A stretch of DNA of 64,000 nt from Rhabdophis nuchalis. Taxonomy: Eukaryota; Chordata; Lepidosauria; Squamata; Natricidae. Positions 10,202 through 21,717 of the stretch are shown one piece after another. Under the pieces are notes generated by a model, which saw nothing but the letters and a program-made list of their open reading frames with translations, did not search any database and was not told where the DNA came from. The position numbers and the translations under genes are program-made. The stretch covers positions 381,657,919-381,721,918 of the forward strand of contig CM077643.1 in the NCBI GenBank assembly GCA_039707465.1, given 5' to 3'. How positions within the stretch are numbered: position 1 is the first letter of the stretch; the number at the start of each line of letters is the position of its first letter.

Positions 10202-10235
10202 ACATTTTTATACCACCCTACTCCCGAAGGGCTGG
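10142..10235 (-). repeat. (TTTAG)n tract and inverted L2 3' end
   Basis: About 11 TTTAG units run into TTTTTATACCACCCTACTCC, the reverse complement of an L2 3' terminus. The microsatellite is thus the tail of a minus-oriented L2 end abutting the plus-strand L2 that follows. Confidence 0.75.
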
Positions 10236-10244
10236 GCCATGAGG

Positions 10245-13115
10245 GGGAAATACTCCTCATAGAAATGTGCCCGCCGGGTTACCTGGCAGTCCATCAGCCA
10301 CAGACCCAGGGTAGGGGAAAGGAAAGTCTTGTGCCGAGGGAGACCACTGTGCCGCAGACAGCCGGTTGTGAGTCCCTCTGTGTAAAGTGGGGTCACGGGA
10401 GGCAGTTGGGTCTGCTGATTGTGTACCTGGCTCCCCGCTATGTATCAGCAGCCCTGTCCGAACTCCTCGATGTGATCGCTGAGGTGGCAGTTAATACCCC
10501 CAGACTTTTAGTCATTGGGGATTTCAACCTACCATCGGTAGGCGGGACATCTGAGGCGGCCCGGGAGTTCATGGCCTCCATGACGGCCATGGACCTGATC
10601 CAAGTAATTCATGGCCCCACGCACACCAGGGGACACACACACTGGATCTTATTTTTGCCTCCGGCCAGTGAACGAGTGATCTAGGATTAGGGGAATTAGT
10701 CATCGAACCCCTGTCATGGTCAGATCACTCTCTCCTCCGGCTCGACTTTCTAACCACTACACCCGACCGCGGGGAGGCGGAACCAGAAGTGCCAAGATGG
10801 TTCCGCCCCAGGTGCCTGATGGACCCGGAGACGTTCCAGATGGAGCTTGGGTCAATACCTGTGACCCTGACCCGCGACTCGACTGAGGACCTAGTGGCCG
10901 CATGGAAGAGTGCGGCCACTGGGGCCCTGGACCGGGTCGCGCCCTTGTGGCCTCTCACTCGGCGCCGATCCACCCTGGCCCCTTGGTTCTCCAAGGAGCT
11001 AAGGGTGATGAAGCGCCGTAAGAGATGCCTAGAGAGCATTTGGAGATCCACTCGCTCCGAATCTGACCGAACACGGGTAAGGTCCCATTTGAGGACCTAC
11101 CTCGTGGTGATAAGAGCGGCAAAACGCAATGATCTCGCCGCCCTTATCGCATCCGCAGATAACCGCCCTGCCGTCCTGTTTAGAGTGACCCGCTCCCTCC
11201 TTCAACAGAGGCCGCGGGAAGCTCCTTTGCAGGGCCGAGCAGAGGAATTTGGACATCTGCAGGATAAAATCGCTCAGATCCGGGACGAATTGGCCTTCAA
11301 CGAGGTTAGCCTAGGCGGACAGACGGAGGCAAGCCTTGAGACCGTTTTATGGGAAGAGTTCGACCTTGTGACTTCCGATGACATGGACAGGCTGCTGGGG
11401 CGACTGAATGCTACCACATATTTATTGGACCCATGTCCCTCCTGGCTTGTACTGGCCTCCCGGGAGGTTACACGAGGCTGGCTCCAGGAAATAGTGAACG
11501 CTTCTTTGAGTGAGGGGTTCTTGCCGGCCACCTTGAAAGAGACGGTAGTGAGACCCCTCCTCAAGAAGCCTTCCCTGGACCCAGCGGTGTTGGCTAATTA
11601 TCATCCGGTCTCCAACCTTCGCTTTCTTACAAAGGTTGTTGAGAGTGTGGTGGCACAACAGTTCCCCGGTACCTGAAAGAAACTGTCTATCTAGACCCGC
11701 GCCAGTCCGGCTTCCGACCTGGACACAGCACAGAGACGGCATTGGTCGCGTTGGTAGATGATCTCTGGAGGGCCCGAGATAGAGGTTGCTCCTCTATCCT
11801 GGTGCTATTAGATCTCTCAGCGGCTTTTGATACCATCGATCATGGTATCTTATTGCACCGATTGGAGGGGTTGGGATTGGGAGGCACCGTTTTGCGGTGG
11901 TTCTCCTCCTACCACTCCGGCCGGTCACAATTTGTGTTGACAGGAGGGCAGAGATCGACGTCAAGGCCCCTCACATGTGGGGTGCCTCAGGGGTCGGTCC
12001 TCTCGCCTCTCCTGTTCAACACCTATATGAAGCCGCTGGGTGAGATCATCCGTGGTTTTGGAGTAGAATACCATCAGTACGCTGATGATACTCAGCTGTA
12101 CATTTCTACCCCTAACCACCCCAACGATGCCGTTGAAGTGATGTCCCAGTGTCTGGAGGCCGTGCGGGTCTGGATGGGGAGTAACAAGCTTCGACTCAAC
12201 CCATCCAAGACCGAGTGGCTGTGGTTTCCGGCGTCTCAATATAGCCAGTTGGTTCCATCTCTGGCTATCAGGGGCGAGTCATTAGCCCCCGCGGAAAGGG
12301 CCCGCAACTTAGGCGTCCTCCTGGACTCACGGCTGTCCTTGGATGACCATGTGATGGCCGTGGCCAGGGGGGCCTTTTATCAGGTTTACCTGATACGCCA
12401 GTTGCACCCCTTTCTAGATCGGGACGCCCTTCGCACCGTCACTCAAGCCCTCGTTATGTCCCGCCTAGACTACTGTAATGCTCTCTACATGGGGCTACCC
12501 GGAGACTCCAGTTAGTACAGAATGCGGCTACGCGGGGGATCCTGGGAGCCTCACGGTACTCCCATGTAACACCTCTCCTGCGTGAGCTGCACTGGCTGCC
12601 TGTGGCCTTCTGGGTGCGCTTCAAGGTGTTAGTATCTTTAAAACGCTCCATGGCATGGGGCCTGGTTACTTGCAAGACCGCCTCCTACCACATACCTCCC
12701 TTCAGCCTGTCCTCTCCCACAGAGAGGGTGCTGTCTGCCGGTCAATGCCGCCTGGCGATCCCCAGGGGGAGGGCCTTCTCTGTGGCGGGTCCAGCCCTCT
12801 GGAATGACCTGCCCCCCGAACTTCGCACCATCACGGCCCTTCGCCTCTTCCGCCGGCTGCTTAAAACGCACCTTTTTCATCTAGCGGGCCTGGCTTAGAT
12901 CTAATTGTGTCACATTTAGTGACTGAATTTTAATGTACGTTTTAATAGTTTTAATCATATTTTAGCACAGACACACCAAATTTAATTCTATTTTAAAATG
13001 TGACTGTATTTATATTTTGACTGTTTGTTGTGTTTTTAATTCTTCTGTGCACCGCCCTGAGTCCCATTGGGGAGATAGGGCGGTATAGAAATGGGATAAA
13101 ATAAAATAAATAAAT
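10245..13115 (+). mobile_element. L2 LINE, 5'-truncated, mostly complete ORF2 (inactive)
   Basis: About 2.9 kb. Frame 10265-10684 holds the end of the EEP endonuclease domain: MCPPGY, LIVYLAPRYVSAAL, VIGDFNLPS and HGPTH. Frame 10789-11676 is the linker plus the first RT motifs ([30 protein letters not shown]). Frame 11742-12515 is the RT palm with [30 protein letters not shown], catalytic QYADDTQLY, LNPSKTEWL and NLGVLLDSRLSLDDH. Frame 12602-12898 is the C-terminal domain. Frameshifts between these frames inactivate it. The 3'UTR ends with CACCGCCCTGAGTCCCATTG, a hairpin and (AAATA)n. L2 proteins copy their own RNA by target-primed reverse transcription. Confidence 0.92.
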
Positions 13116-13195
13116 AAGGGCGGTGTACAGCCAAAATAAAACACAGATATACAAACAATATGTTAAAACAATTTAAAAACATATTAAATAATTCC

Positions 13196-13290
13196 CCACC
13201 CAGCATGGCTGGCTGGGGAATTCTGGGAGTTGAAGTCCACAAGTCTTAAAGTTCCCTAGTTTGAACATTCCTGACCTAAAGCCACAGAGA
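13196..13290. mobile_element. Half of a palindromic hAT MITE
   Basis: It contains the loop (CCCAGCATGGCTGGCTGGGG) and the right arm AATTCTGGGAGTTGAAGTCC...AGTCTTAAAGTTCC; the left arm is missing. Further degraded AAGTCCACATATCTTAAA sequence lies at about 13330-13375. Confidence 0.7.
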
Positions 13291-13375
13291 GCTTTGTGGG
13301 TTGAAGGTGGACTTGATGGCTAGGAAAATTATGAGAGCTGAAGTCCACATATCTTAAAATTGTCAAGGTTGAGAA

Positions 13376-13955
13376 ACAATAGTATAGAAACATGAAGCCA
13401 CCGTTCAGTTCCTCTTGTCCAAATTGTCCAAGATTTGCCACGAATGCCCATTTTCTAGAATGGAGACAAGGCATTCTAAAGTGGGTGCTTCCACTCTACT
13501 CACTCTGACAGTGGAACTTAGAAGACACTGCTTCAATGGGAGGGGATAGCCCCATCCCTTTCTCTAGTGTCAAACTGAAAGCCAGAAGGGAACTTAATGG
13601 AAGAAGACTTGAGAAAAGATGGAATGAAGGGCCCACTATTCTACAGGAAGCAGTGTCACAAGTTTTAAGCCCTCCTTCTGGAAGGAGTGGTGGAAGGATA
13701 TTTACTATAACTCCCTTGTCTGATTCTTGCCTATAACTCTGTTATCCTAGCTCCATTATAGGAAAACAGCAACCCCCTTTTCTTGTAACAATTAGATATG
13801 ATCACGCAGAGTGATTGTGCCCTGGGTACCATTAATTAAACAGTGTGATCTTACAGGAGTTGCCTAGGCTGAACCTGTCTTCTGGAATGATATCCCCCAG
13901 AGAGTCATGTGGCTCCACTCTTATGACATTTAGCACATTGTTAGGGACCCAGTAG
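13376..13955. other. Unique intronic sequence, no feature recognised
   Basis: No repeat terminus or exon is recognised. Confidence 0.5.
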
Positions 13956-13966
13956 TTCTCCTAGGC

Positions 13967-14196
13967 CTGTGATGGCAAGAGGGCACACAGAATCCTCTCT
14001 GTGGGGCACACCAGCCGTCACCCCAGCCCAGCTCCACCACGCATGCGCACGCGCCTCCAGCCAGCTGATCTTTGGGTCTCTGCCATGCATGGGCACAGGG
14101 GGCATGCACAGTGTGTGTGTGCATGTGCGCGAAACCCCAAAATGCACACACACACTCACTTTGGGTACTCAGCACCAAAATGGTTAGCCATCCCTG
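13967..14196. mobile_element. Non-autonomous hAT element (GATGGCGAACC family)
   Basis: Termini are CTGTGATGGC and GCCATCCCTG. The TSD is TCCTAGGC (13959-13966) and TCCTAGAC (14197-14204). The interior has CG- and CA-rich alternating sequence. Confidence 0.8.
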
Positions 14197-14375
14197 TCCT
14201 AGACTTTGGGAGAGAGTGATAGTGGAGCTCTGTAATGGTATGTGGGAATGGCTTGCTTCCTGTCTGGGCTACCTCAAAGGACTATCAAGCCAATTGGATA
14301 CAAATTGTAAGCAGTGAATCAGAACGGAGGTCTAGAAACTTTGTTAAATATAATCAATTTTTATTTAGAACATGT

Positions 14376-14759
14376 TTGTTAGGATAATTATCCTGATGTT
14401 GGGTTGACAATATATATACAAGTCAGGATTATTAAAGGGTATATGTATCTTTAAAGACTATGTGGAATCTGATTGGCTGTGCTTCCCAGCTTAATCATAA
14501 AAAGCAGCAGGAAACACAGTTCATCTCTTTTTGCTTTCCTTGCTTCTTGATTGCCACTGAGGAAGGAGCTGAAACTGAAGAAGGAAGACGAATCATTGTT
14601 TTGACTGACTGTAAGATAACTGTTTTTGGTGAAGGACTGTTTATTGTTAGAGGAGTTAGTATCACTGTTTGGAAGAAGTATTTTAGTTACATCAAGAGTA
14701 AAGACTATTTATTTTTCTACTATCGGTGTTTGAGAGTTCTTGTGTGGTTTAAGCAACAT
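14376..14759 (+). repeat. Possible solo LTR
   Basis: The segment begins TGTTAGGATAA and ends AAGCAACA (TG...CA). Inside are a CCAAT-like TGATTGGCTG and a TATA-like CATAAAAAG with about 30-bp spacing to a plausible start. No clear 4-6 bp TSD and no coding remnants are seen. A similarly built stretch lies at about 19514-19857. Confidence 0.3.
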
Positions 14760-14774
14760 ATCTCTTGCTGTCCG

Positions 14775-16540
14775 GTGTATTTAATTTTAATTTAATTTTC
14801 AAATTTTTATACCGCCCCATCTCCACAATGGGACTCGGGGCGGTGCACAGAAGATAAAAAATAAAAACAGCAGCATGCACATCATATAAATACAATCCAC
14901 AATTTAAAACCGAATTAAATAAATATAACTGTGCTACAAAGATTAAAACTATAAAACCCTCTATTAAAATTAAATTTACATTATTAAACTCTAAGCCAGG
15001 CCAGCCAGATGGAAAAAATGTGATTTGCGCTCCCGACGGAAAAGGCGCAGGTCCGTGATGGTGCGAATATTGGGGGGCAGGTCGTTCCACAGAGCCGGAC
15101 CCGCCACAGAGAAGGCCCTCCCCCTGGGGGCCGCCAGCCGGCATTGACTGGCAGACGGCACCCTGAGGAGGCCCTCCCTGTGCGAGCGGACAGGTCGAAG
15201 GGAGGTATGCGGTAGGAGGCGGTCTCGCAAATACCCAGGTCCCGTGCCATGGAGCGATTTAAAGATGGTAACCAACACCTTAAAGCGCACCCGGAAGGCC
15301 ACAGGCAGCCAGTGCAGCTCGCGCAGCAGAGGTGTTACATGGGAGTAACGAGAGAATCCCATAATCCCCCGCGTGGCTGCATTCTGAACTAGCTGCAGTC
15401 TCCGGGTGCACCTCAAGGGGAGCCCCATGTAGAGAGCATTGCAATAGTCCAAGCGGGAAGTAACGAGGGCTTGGGTGACTGTGCGAAGGGAGTCCCGATC
15501 TAGAAAGGGGCGCAACTGGCGTATCAGGCGAACCTGATAGAATCACCTGGTCATCCAGGGACAGCAGAGAGTCCAGGAGGACACCCAAGTTGTGGGCCCT
15601 TTCCGCAGGGGCTAATGACTGCCCTCGATAGCCAGCTGGCTATATCGGGACGCCGGAAACTACAGCCACTCGGTCTTGGATGGGTTGAGTCGGAGCTTGC
15701 TCCTCCCCATCCAGACCTGCACGGCCTCCAGACACCGGGACATCACTTCAACGGCATCGTTGGGGTGGTTCGGGGTAGAGAGGTATAGCTGAGTATCATC
15801 AGCGTACTGATGGTACTCCACCCCAAAACCACGGATGATCTCACCCAGCGGCTTCATATAGGTGTTAAATAGGAGAGGCGAGAGAACCGACCCCTGGGGC
15901 ACCCCACAAATTAGGGGCCTCGGTGTCGATCTCTGCCCTCCTGCCAACACAAATTGCGACCAGCTGGAGAGGTAGGAGGAGAACCACCGTAAAACGGTGC
16001 CTCCCAACACCCCCCAGCCGGTGCAACAGGATACCATGGTCGATGGTATCAAAAGCCGCTGAGAGGTCTAATAGCACCAGGATAGAGGAATAGCCTCTAT
16101 CCCGAGCCCTCCAGAGATCATCAACCAAGGCGACCAATGCTGTCTCTGTGCTGTGTCCGGGTCGGAAGCCGGACTGGCGCGGGTCTAGATAGACAGTTTC
16201 CTCCAGGTGTCGGGGGAACTGTTGTGCCACCACACTCTCAACAACCTTCGCAAGAAAGCAGAGGTTGGAGACCGGATGATAATTAACCAACAATGCTGGG
16301 TCCAGGGAAGGCTTCTTGAGGAGGGGTTTCACCACCGCCTCTTTCAAGGCGGCCGGTAAAAACCCCTCACTCAAAGAAGTGTTCACTATTTCCTGCAGCC
16401 AGCCTCGTGTAACCTCCCGGGAGGCCAATACAAGCCAGGAGGGACACGGGTCCAATAAACATGTGGTGGCATTCAGTCTTCCCAACAACCTGTCCATGTC
16501 ATCTGGAGTCACAACGTATTGCACTATTCCGCCCTCCCAA
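14775..16540 (-). mobile_element. L2 LINE, 5'-truncated (inactive)
   Basis: The 3' terminus is at left (TTTTTATACCGCCCCATCTC hairpin). Minus-strand frame 15515-14991 is the C-terminal domain: LDYCNALYMGLPLRCTRRLQ, HWLPVAFRVRFK and LWNDLPPNIRTI. Frames in 16563-15660 hold the RT palm: [28 protein letters not shown] and HQYADDTQLY, ending in SKTEWL followed by a stop. A short deletion and frameshift lie near 15540-15600. It is close in sequence to the copies at 10-13 kb and 33.5-36.8 kb. Confidence 0.9.
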
Positions 16541-17250
16541 TGGGGGTGTTTTACCCCTAACAATGTTATGTAATGTGTAATGTGTAAGATGTAATGTTAG
16601 TGGATGATATTGGAAATAGCTAATGAAATGCCATTACGTGGTTGTGCTTTAAATTTTGGAACGTTTTATATAAAAGGACGTGAAAACAATTATAGTCATA
16701 TAATTGCCCTGGGTCCTAACAAGGAGAAGGGCGGGGTATAAATTTAATAAAATAAATAAATAAATAAATATGAAAGTTGAGGTACGATGATAGTAACATA
16801 TGTAAATATATTTGATTTAAAATATATAATTTAATATGAACTATAGGTGATGACTGTGGAAGAGATGCACAAAAGCCCCTTGTAACCAACTGACACACTT
16901 TCTACAATATGTAATGGAAGATGATTTTGTGTTTTTTTTATTGTTTTGTGTTGTATTTGTCTATGTTCATTCAAAAATATATATTTTTTAAAAAGGACTA
17001 TCAAGCCTCCTTTAGTTACCATTGGTTCATAGCTGGTGAACTGTTCTTCCAGTTGGCTGTGACCTTTTTTACATGTATTGTTTTCTTTTTGTTTGCAAGC
17101 TGTCTAGAATTGTTAAGACAATCCAAAGTTGTCAAGAAGTCAATTAGCTTTGAAATTTGATGGGGGGAAAAAAGGTTATTTGGCTCAGTCTCTGGAGGAC
17201 AATTTCAATTTTATTTATTTGATCATGTTTGAGCTGCATTCTGCATAGAG
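16541..17250. other. AT-rich sequence with one L2-type 3' tail
   Basis: An L2-type tail (GGAGAAGGGCGGGGTATAAA plus (AAAT)n) lies at about 16707-16770. The rest is AT-rich and unrecognised; a TATATAAAAG motif at 16668 may belong to a lost LTR. Confidence 0.5.
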
Positions 17251-17259
17251 CCTTGTGAC

Positions 17260-17461
17260 CAGGGGTGAAATCCAGCAGGTTCTGACTGGTTCTGGAGAAC
17301 CGGTAGCGGAAATTTTGAGTAGTTCGGAGAACAGGAAAATGCTACCTCTGGCTGGCCCCAGAGTGGGGTGGGAATGGGGATTTTGCAGTATCCTTCCCCT
17401 GCCATGCCCACCAAGGCATGCCCACAGAACCGGTAGTAAAAAAAAATGAATTTCACCACTG
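17260..17461. mobile_element. Non-autonomous hAT element (CAGGGGTGAAATCC family)
   Basis: Ends are CAGGGGTGAAATCCAGCAGG and GAATTTCACCACTG. The perfect 8-bp TSD CTTGTGAC is at 17252-17259 and 17462-17469. Internal GGAGAACCGGTAG motifs recur in the 44983 and 61109 copies. Confidence 0.92.
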
Positions 17462-17499
17462 CTTGTGACAAATCGTACCCAGCCTTTAGTTTTAGTAGA

Positions 17500-17698
17500 T
17501 AAATTATTTAATTGGGTTTTATGTACAGTTTTAAAGGAGTATATTTTAGCACAGGGTGTTAGTACTTAATATAGTTTTAATTATTTATTATTGTTATATG
17601 TATATGTTTTTTACATTTCCTGTGCACCGCCCCGAGTCCCTTCGGGAAGAGGGGGCAGTTAATAAGTCTAATTAATAAAATAAATAAATAAAATAAAT
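17500..17698 (+). mobile_element. L2 LINE 3'UTR fragment
   Basis: It contains TTAGCACAGGGTG, CCTGTGCACCGCCCCGAGTC and the hairpin, ending in (AAATA)n. Confidence 0.8.
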
Positions 17699-17699
17699 T

Positions 17700-18470
17700 C
17701 TGAGATGGAGCTCCTAAACTACATATGACTTCGCTGTTGTCCCCTAATCATATCATTCTCCGCTGAAATGATTAGATCACATGAGCAGCTGGATCAGCCA
17801 TGAAGCGATCTACTGGATTTTATGCGATCAGGTTTTTTTTTTGCACCCAGGCCACCCACCTCTGGTCATGCCGAAAGCTTCCCACTGTGAGATGGACAGA
17901 CGAGTGCTAGGCTCTGCTGTCTAAATTAAGGCACAGCTAATTACAGAGCGCTTTGTTCTAATGTGCTCACACGAATCAGGCAAGGGAGTTAATTAATATT
18001 TACGCAGCAATCACACTTGCCACGGGAGAGAACGTTCCATTGTTTGGAACGGAGCAGGGAAAATACGGAGCTAGCCACAATAGGGGTTGCATAGTAGCAG
18101 AGATCCATGGGGGTGGGGGTGGGGAGCCCTCCCAGCAATAACAACAACCACAACAAAAGAATTTCCAGCTGGCTAATCTAAAAAGCAAAACCGCTTCTAC
18201 ATGGCTAACACCTAACACTATCAGCTGAAAGGCATCCTGCAGCCTTTGTAACTTTCCCTCCACGGTAGATTTTGTCTGTTGTACAAAACAGATAGATGGA
18301 AGTGGCAGAGAGGCATAAAAAAAATTAAAAGTGTTTGGTAACATAATCTGGATCTCCCTGTCAACTTCCACGAACGAGGCAGGGAAGCTGCATAATGAAA
18401 AAAACCTAAATCTGGAAGCATTTCAAGACCACGTCTTTGACAAGCATGAACACCGATGAGAAACGCAGAT
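17700..18470. other. Unique intronic sequence, no feature recognised
   Basis: Nothing nameable is seen. It is moderately GC and could hold conserved non-coding sequence, which needs an alignment to judge. Confidence 0.5.
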
Positions 18471-18479
18471 GGCTGAACA

Positions 18480-19001
18480 CAGTGGTGGGTTTCAAATTTT
18501 TTTTAGAACCTCTTCTGTAGGTGTGGCCTGCTTTGTGGGAGTGGCTTGCTGGCCATGTGACTGGGTGGGAGTGCCTTGCCAACCATGTGACCGGATGGGA
18601 GTGGCTTGCCAACCATGTGACCGGATGGGAGTGGCTTGGCAGTCATGTGGCTGGATGGGCATGGCCAACTTATAAAATGTGGTGAAACTTAACAACGCTC
18701 TTGCTTAGCAAACAAAATGCTGGCTCAGAACCTCTGGCATTTGAAGCACGCAAGTCTTAAAGCTGTCAAGTTACAAGACCCTTGCACCCCTAACCCTTTA
18801 GAAAAAAACCCCCAGGGGTGTTCAAACTTGACAGCTTTAAGACTTGTGGACTTTAACTCCCAGAATTCCTCCTCTCGCTCTTCATCTTGATGATGTGCGG
18901 ATGGATGGGGGGAGGGAGCTGGAACCGGTTCCAAACGGCACTGTAGATTTGTGGAATCTCTTCTACAGAAGGGGTTAGAACTGGCAGGAACCCCACCCCT
19001 G
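18480..19001. mobile_element. Composite non-autonomous hAT element
   Basis: Ends are CAGTGGTGGGTTTCAAAT and GAACCCCACCCCTG. The perfect 8-bp TSD GCTGAACA is at 18472-18479 and 19002-19009. The interior has three tandem 25-30 bp GGGAGTGGCTTGCCAACCAT units and a palindromic-MITE-derived part (ACAGCTTTAAGACTTGTGGA). A longer relative lies at 31862-32457. Confidence 0.88.
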
Positions 19002-19084
19002 GCTGAACAGCCTGAGACTAGCTTCAGGTCTTTCTTCTTTTTGAATTCCCATGGTCATGTATGTTAGGAGTATAATTCTAGTGT

Positions 19085-19512
19085 TTATTTTATTTATTTA
19101 TTTATTTATTTAAATTTATATCCCGCCCTTCTCCACAGAGGACCCAGGGCGGCGCACAGGAAATTTAAAAAGCATACAAAATACAATAAATATAATTTAA
19201 AAAACTATTAAATAATCCTATCCTGCGCTTTTAAAACCCAATTTAAAACTACCTAAAAGTCCCCATGGGAGGTTAGGCTAGGCCAGCTTGTTGAAACAAA
19301 TATGTCTTAAGACATTGGCGGAAGAGGCGGAGGTCGGTGATGGTACGTAGTTCAGGGGGCAGGTCATTCCAGAGGGCTGGACCCGCCACAGAGAAGGCTC
19401 TTCCCCTGGGTGTCGCCAGTCGGCATTGTCCGGCCGACGGCACCCTGAGAAGGCCCTCTCTGTGGGAGCGTATCGGTCTAAGGGATGTATGGGGCAGGAG
19501 GCGGTCTCGCAT
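19085..19512 (-). mobile_element. L2 LINE 3' fragment
   Basis: The tail is (TTTA)n at left, followed by the CCCGCCCTTCTCCACAGAGG hairpin. Minus frame 19527-19273 encodes RDRLLPHTSLRPIRSHREG, AFSVAGPALWNDLPPELRTI and QQAGLA followed by a stop. L2 homology stops at about 19512. Confidence 0.85.
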
Positions 19513-19513
19513 A

Positions 19514-19857
19514 GTGTTGGTAGGCAATATATTTAAGCCATGATGAAAATGGTCTTTATTACTTTAAATGTTTGAATGTAATTAGCAGCTGTAATTATCT
19601 CAGCAATAAGAGGAAGCCAGGAGAGCTCTCTCTCTCTCTGCTCGCTGACTGATTGACGGACTGAACAAGGAAGAATCGTGGATTACAACTGTAAGCAATT
19701 GTTTTTGAGTTAAGGATTGTATTTGATTCAGTATCTACTATCACTGCTTGTGAGGCAGTAGTTTAGTTTTACAACACAAGTAAAGCTACTTGCTTTTACT
19801 AGCAGTGTCTGAGACTCTATCCATGTGTCTACTAGCAATGTTTCTCTAGCTGCACAT
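19514..19857 (+). repeat. Possible LTR-like segment
   Basis: It abuts the L2 truncation point, starts TGTTGGTAGG and includes a (CT)n stretch. Its overall make-up is like 14376-14759. No TSD is identified. Confidence 0.2.
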
Positions 19858-20057
19858 TCTGTCTCCTAAAGGAGATCTCCCCAACAACGTTCCATCTTGG
19901 CACTAAGTTTCCAATTTCTATCTGGTTTACATGAATGAGACAATGCAGCGAAGGCCCTCATTCTGACTGCAACCACGAGACAACTCTCTGTCCCTAGCAA
20001 AATCATCCTGCTTTTCTTGGTCCAGTTGTGAAAGAAATGCCAGGCAACCTTACTCAC

Positions 20058-20157
20058 TCTCGTCAGGGTTTGGGGCAGCGAGGATGGCACTGTGCTTTCT
20101 CTTCACCTCTTCCACATTTTCTGAGATCTTCTCTATGAACCCACGAATTTCTTCCAC
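20058..20157 (-). CDS. STX1A: STX1A coding exon 3 (Habc helix a)
   Basis: The minus-strand acceptor is a pyrimidine tract followed by CTCAG, ending at 20158. It is followed by 100 nt encoding [20 protein letters not shown] and then [13 protein letters not shown] plus one extra base, and then a consensus donor GTGAGT (20057-20052). This is the Ha helix of the autoinhibitory Habc domain of syntaxin-1A. Compared with mammalian STX1A there are a few conservative changes (D to E, A to S and S to A). The 100-nt length and phase-1 end match the family, so exon 4 must supply the rest of the split codon. It lies 1.9 kb downstream of exon 2 in the transcript. Confidence 0.96.
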
Positions 20158-20288
20158 CTGAGGGGGGGAAAAAGCCTAGTATGATTGCAGAATTAAAACT
20201 CTGGATCCTGAAGCCGGCTATAATGAATGCTACACATTTTGGGATTGACATATTAAAAATCGATCAGTCAAAGAGCAACAGCAGTTAA

Positions 20289-20392
20289 AACTTATATACC
20301 GCTTCATACTGCTTTACAACCTTCTCTAAGCGGTTTATAGAGTCGGCATCTTGCCCCTAACAATCTGGGTCCTCAGTTTACCAATGCTATCA
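20289..20392 (-). mobile_element. Sauria SINE, truncated copy
   Basis: It holds the 3' half of the SINE in reverse (CTTATATACCGCTTCATA, CTCTAAGCGGTTTATAGAGTC). The tRNA-like head is missing. Confidence 0.75.
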
Positions 20393-20472
20393 ACCAACTG
20401 CCTATTACGTGATCACAATCCCATTGTTAAATTAACTCTATTGTTCTTTCCCTTAGCCGAGATAAACTATAC

Positions 20473-20903
20473 CCGTGATGACGAACCTATGCCCTCTCTG
20501 CGGGCACGTGAGTTGTTGCCCAAGCTCAGCTCCACAGCACACGCGCCTCCCACCAGCCAGCTGATTTTCAGGGCTTTGCCATGTATGCGCGGGGCGCATG
20601 CAGGAGATGCGCATGCATGCGCAGGGGCAGGGGGTCATGCACGCATGTGCAGGGGCAGGGGGGAAGCTGCTACCAGGAGGCTGCAGGTAGGCCTACTAGG
20701 CTCAAAACGGGTCACGTCGATGTCACGTGTGCATGCGTAGGGGGAGCGCAGGTCATGTGTGATTGAACAGGGTGCGGGGGAGTGTTGGAGTTGCACGTGC
20801 ATGCGCAGGGTGCACAGGGGTGTGTCGTGCATGCATTGCATTATGGGTGCAGGCACACGCCCGCGCTTTTGGTACACAGCAACAAAAAGATTAGCCATCA
20901 CTG
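20473..20903. mobile_element. Non-autonomous hAT element with Z-DNA-like interior
   Basis: Ends are CCGTGATGACGAACC and TTAGCCATCACTG. The perfect TSD AACTATAC is at 20465-20472 and 20904-20911. The interior is a long series of GCATGCGC/GTGCATGCGC motifs. Confidence 0.9.
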
Positions 20904-20911
20904 AACTATAC

Positions 20912-21420
20912 AGTCTTTTACATCTCTGCTGTATTGTTTTTTCATCCTATTGAAAATACATTCAAAGTATTTTTCACAATAGCCTTATCTATTTATATAT
21001 TACTAAAACTCTCATTTGTGTAACCTTTGTTTGGGTGAAATGAAGTTCAAAATGGGCTGTTTTCAAGGCAGATACGTTTCTGAATAGCTCCCTGAATTTT
21101 TAAAAGCTTTTGAAAATGATTAGAACCTCGGCCACCCTCTATTTTAAAGCACCCAGGAATCGGATAAGCAAATATTTCTGAAACAATGACTCATCAGGGA
21201 ATAGGTTATTAAGTGTTTCTAAGAAAAGTGCTTAAAAATTGTTTGGTTAATTGGGTGTTTTCTAAATGTTGAGTGTCCAGTCTCCTGCGCCCTCCATCTG
21301 GACATTTTCCTTGTATCTATTGATCTTTATACAATGTTTATATAAGAAATAAGATCACATTGTGACTGGCTGTAAGCTGAGAGCATATACCTGTCCAATA
21401 TCTGATTTTTTGTCACATAA
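20912..21420. other. AT-rich intron 2 sequence, unrecognised
   Basis: The start of a possible small repeat (CTATTTATATATTACTAAAA) near 20987 could not be assigned. Confidence 0.4.
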
Positions 21421-21432
21421 ACTTTCACATAG

Positions 21433-21652
21433 AAGAGCCATGGTGGCATAGTGGTTAGAAGGCCGTATTGCAGGCTGACTCTGACCACAGCCAGGAGTTC
21501 AATCCTGATGAGCTCAAGGTTGACTCAGCCTTCCATCCTTCCGAGGTGGGTAAAATGAGGACCCAGATTATTGGGGGCAATATCCTGACTCTGTAAACTG
21601 CTTAGAGAGGGCTATAAAGCTCTATGGAGCGGTATATAAGTGCTATTGCTAA
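21433..21652 (+). mobile_element. Sauria SINE (tRNA-derived)
   Basis: The head has a pol III A box (TGGCATAGTGGTTAG) and a B box (AGGAGTTCAATCCTG). The body has GACTCAGCCTTCCATCCTTC, GGTGGGTAAAATGAGGACCC and CTGTAAACTGCTTAGAGAGG, with an ending of GCGGTATATAAGTGCTATTG. This is the standard layout of squamate Sauria SINEs. Confidence 0.9.
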
Positions 21653-21717
21653 ACAATACTGCGCTTCAAGGGTTAGCTGGCCTAGACATTGGTATCTGAG
21701 TATAGCAATATCACCTA

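Larger units (their letters stand above)
1..20057 (-). other. STX1A: STX1A intron 3, left part (continues beyond the window)
   Basis: The stretch follows the exon 3 donor. I looked on the minus strand for the expected exon 4 peptide (family pattern KTKEELEELM, then DIKKTANKVR) and did not find it. The intron is therefore at least 20 kb, or the gene is rearranged or misassembled further left. Confidence 0.65.

Noticed and set aside
20987..21045. Helitron 5' end
   Set aside because: Only a weak TCTATTTATATATTACTAAA resemblance and no 3' CTRRT partner.
21433..21500. Genuine tRNA gene
   Set aside because: A and B boxes are present but the sequence continues as a Sauria SINE and the acceptor stem cannot pair.
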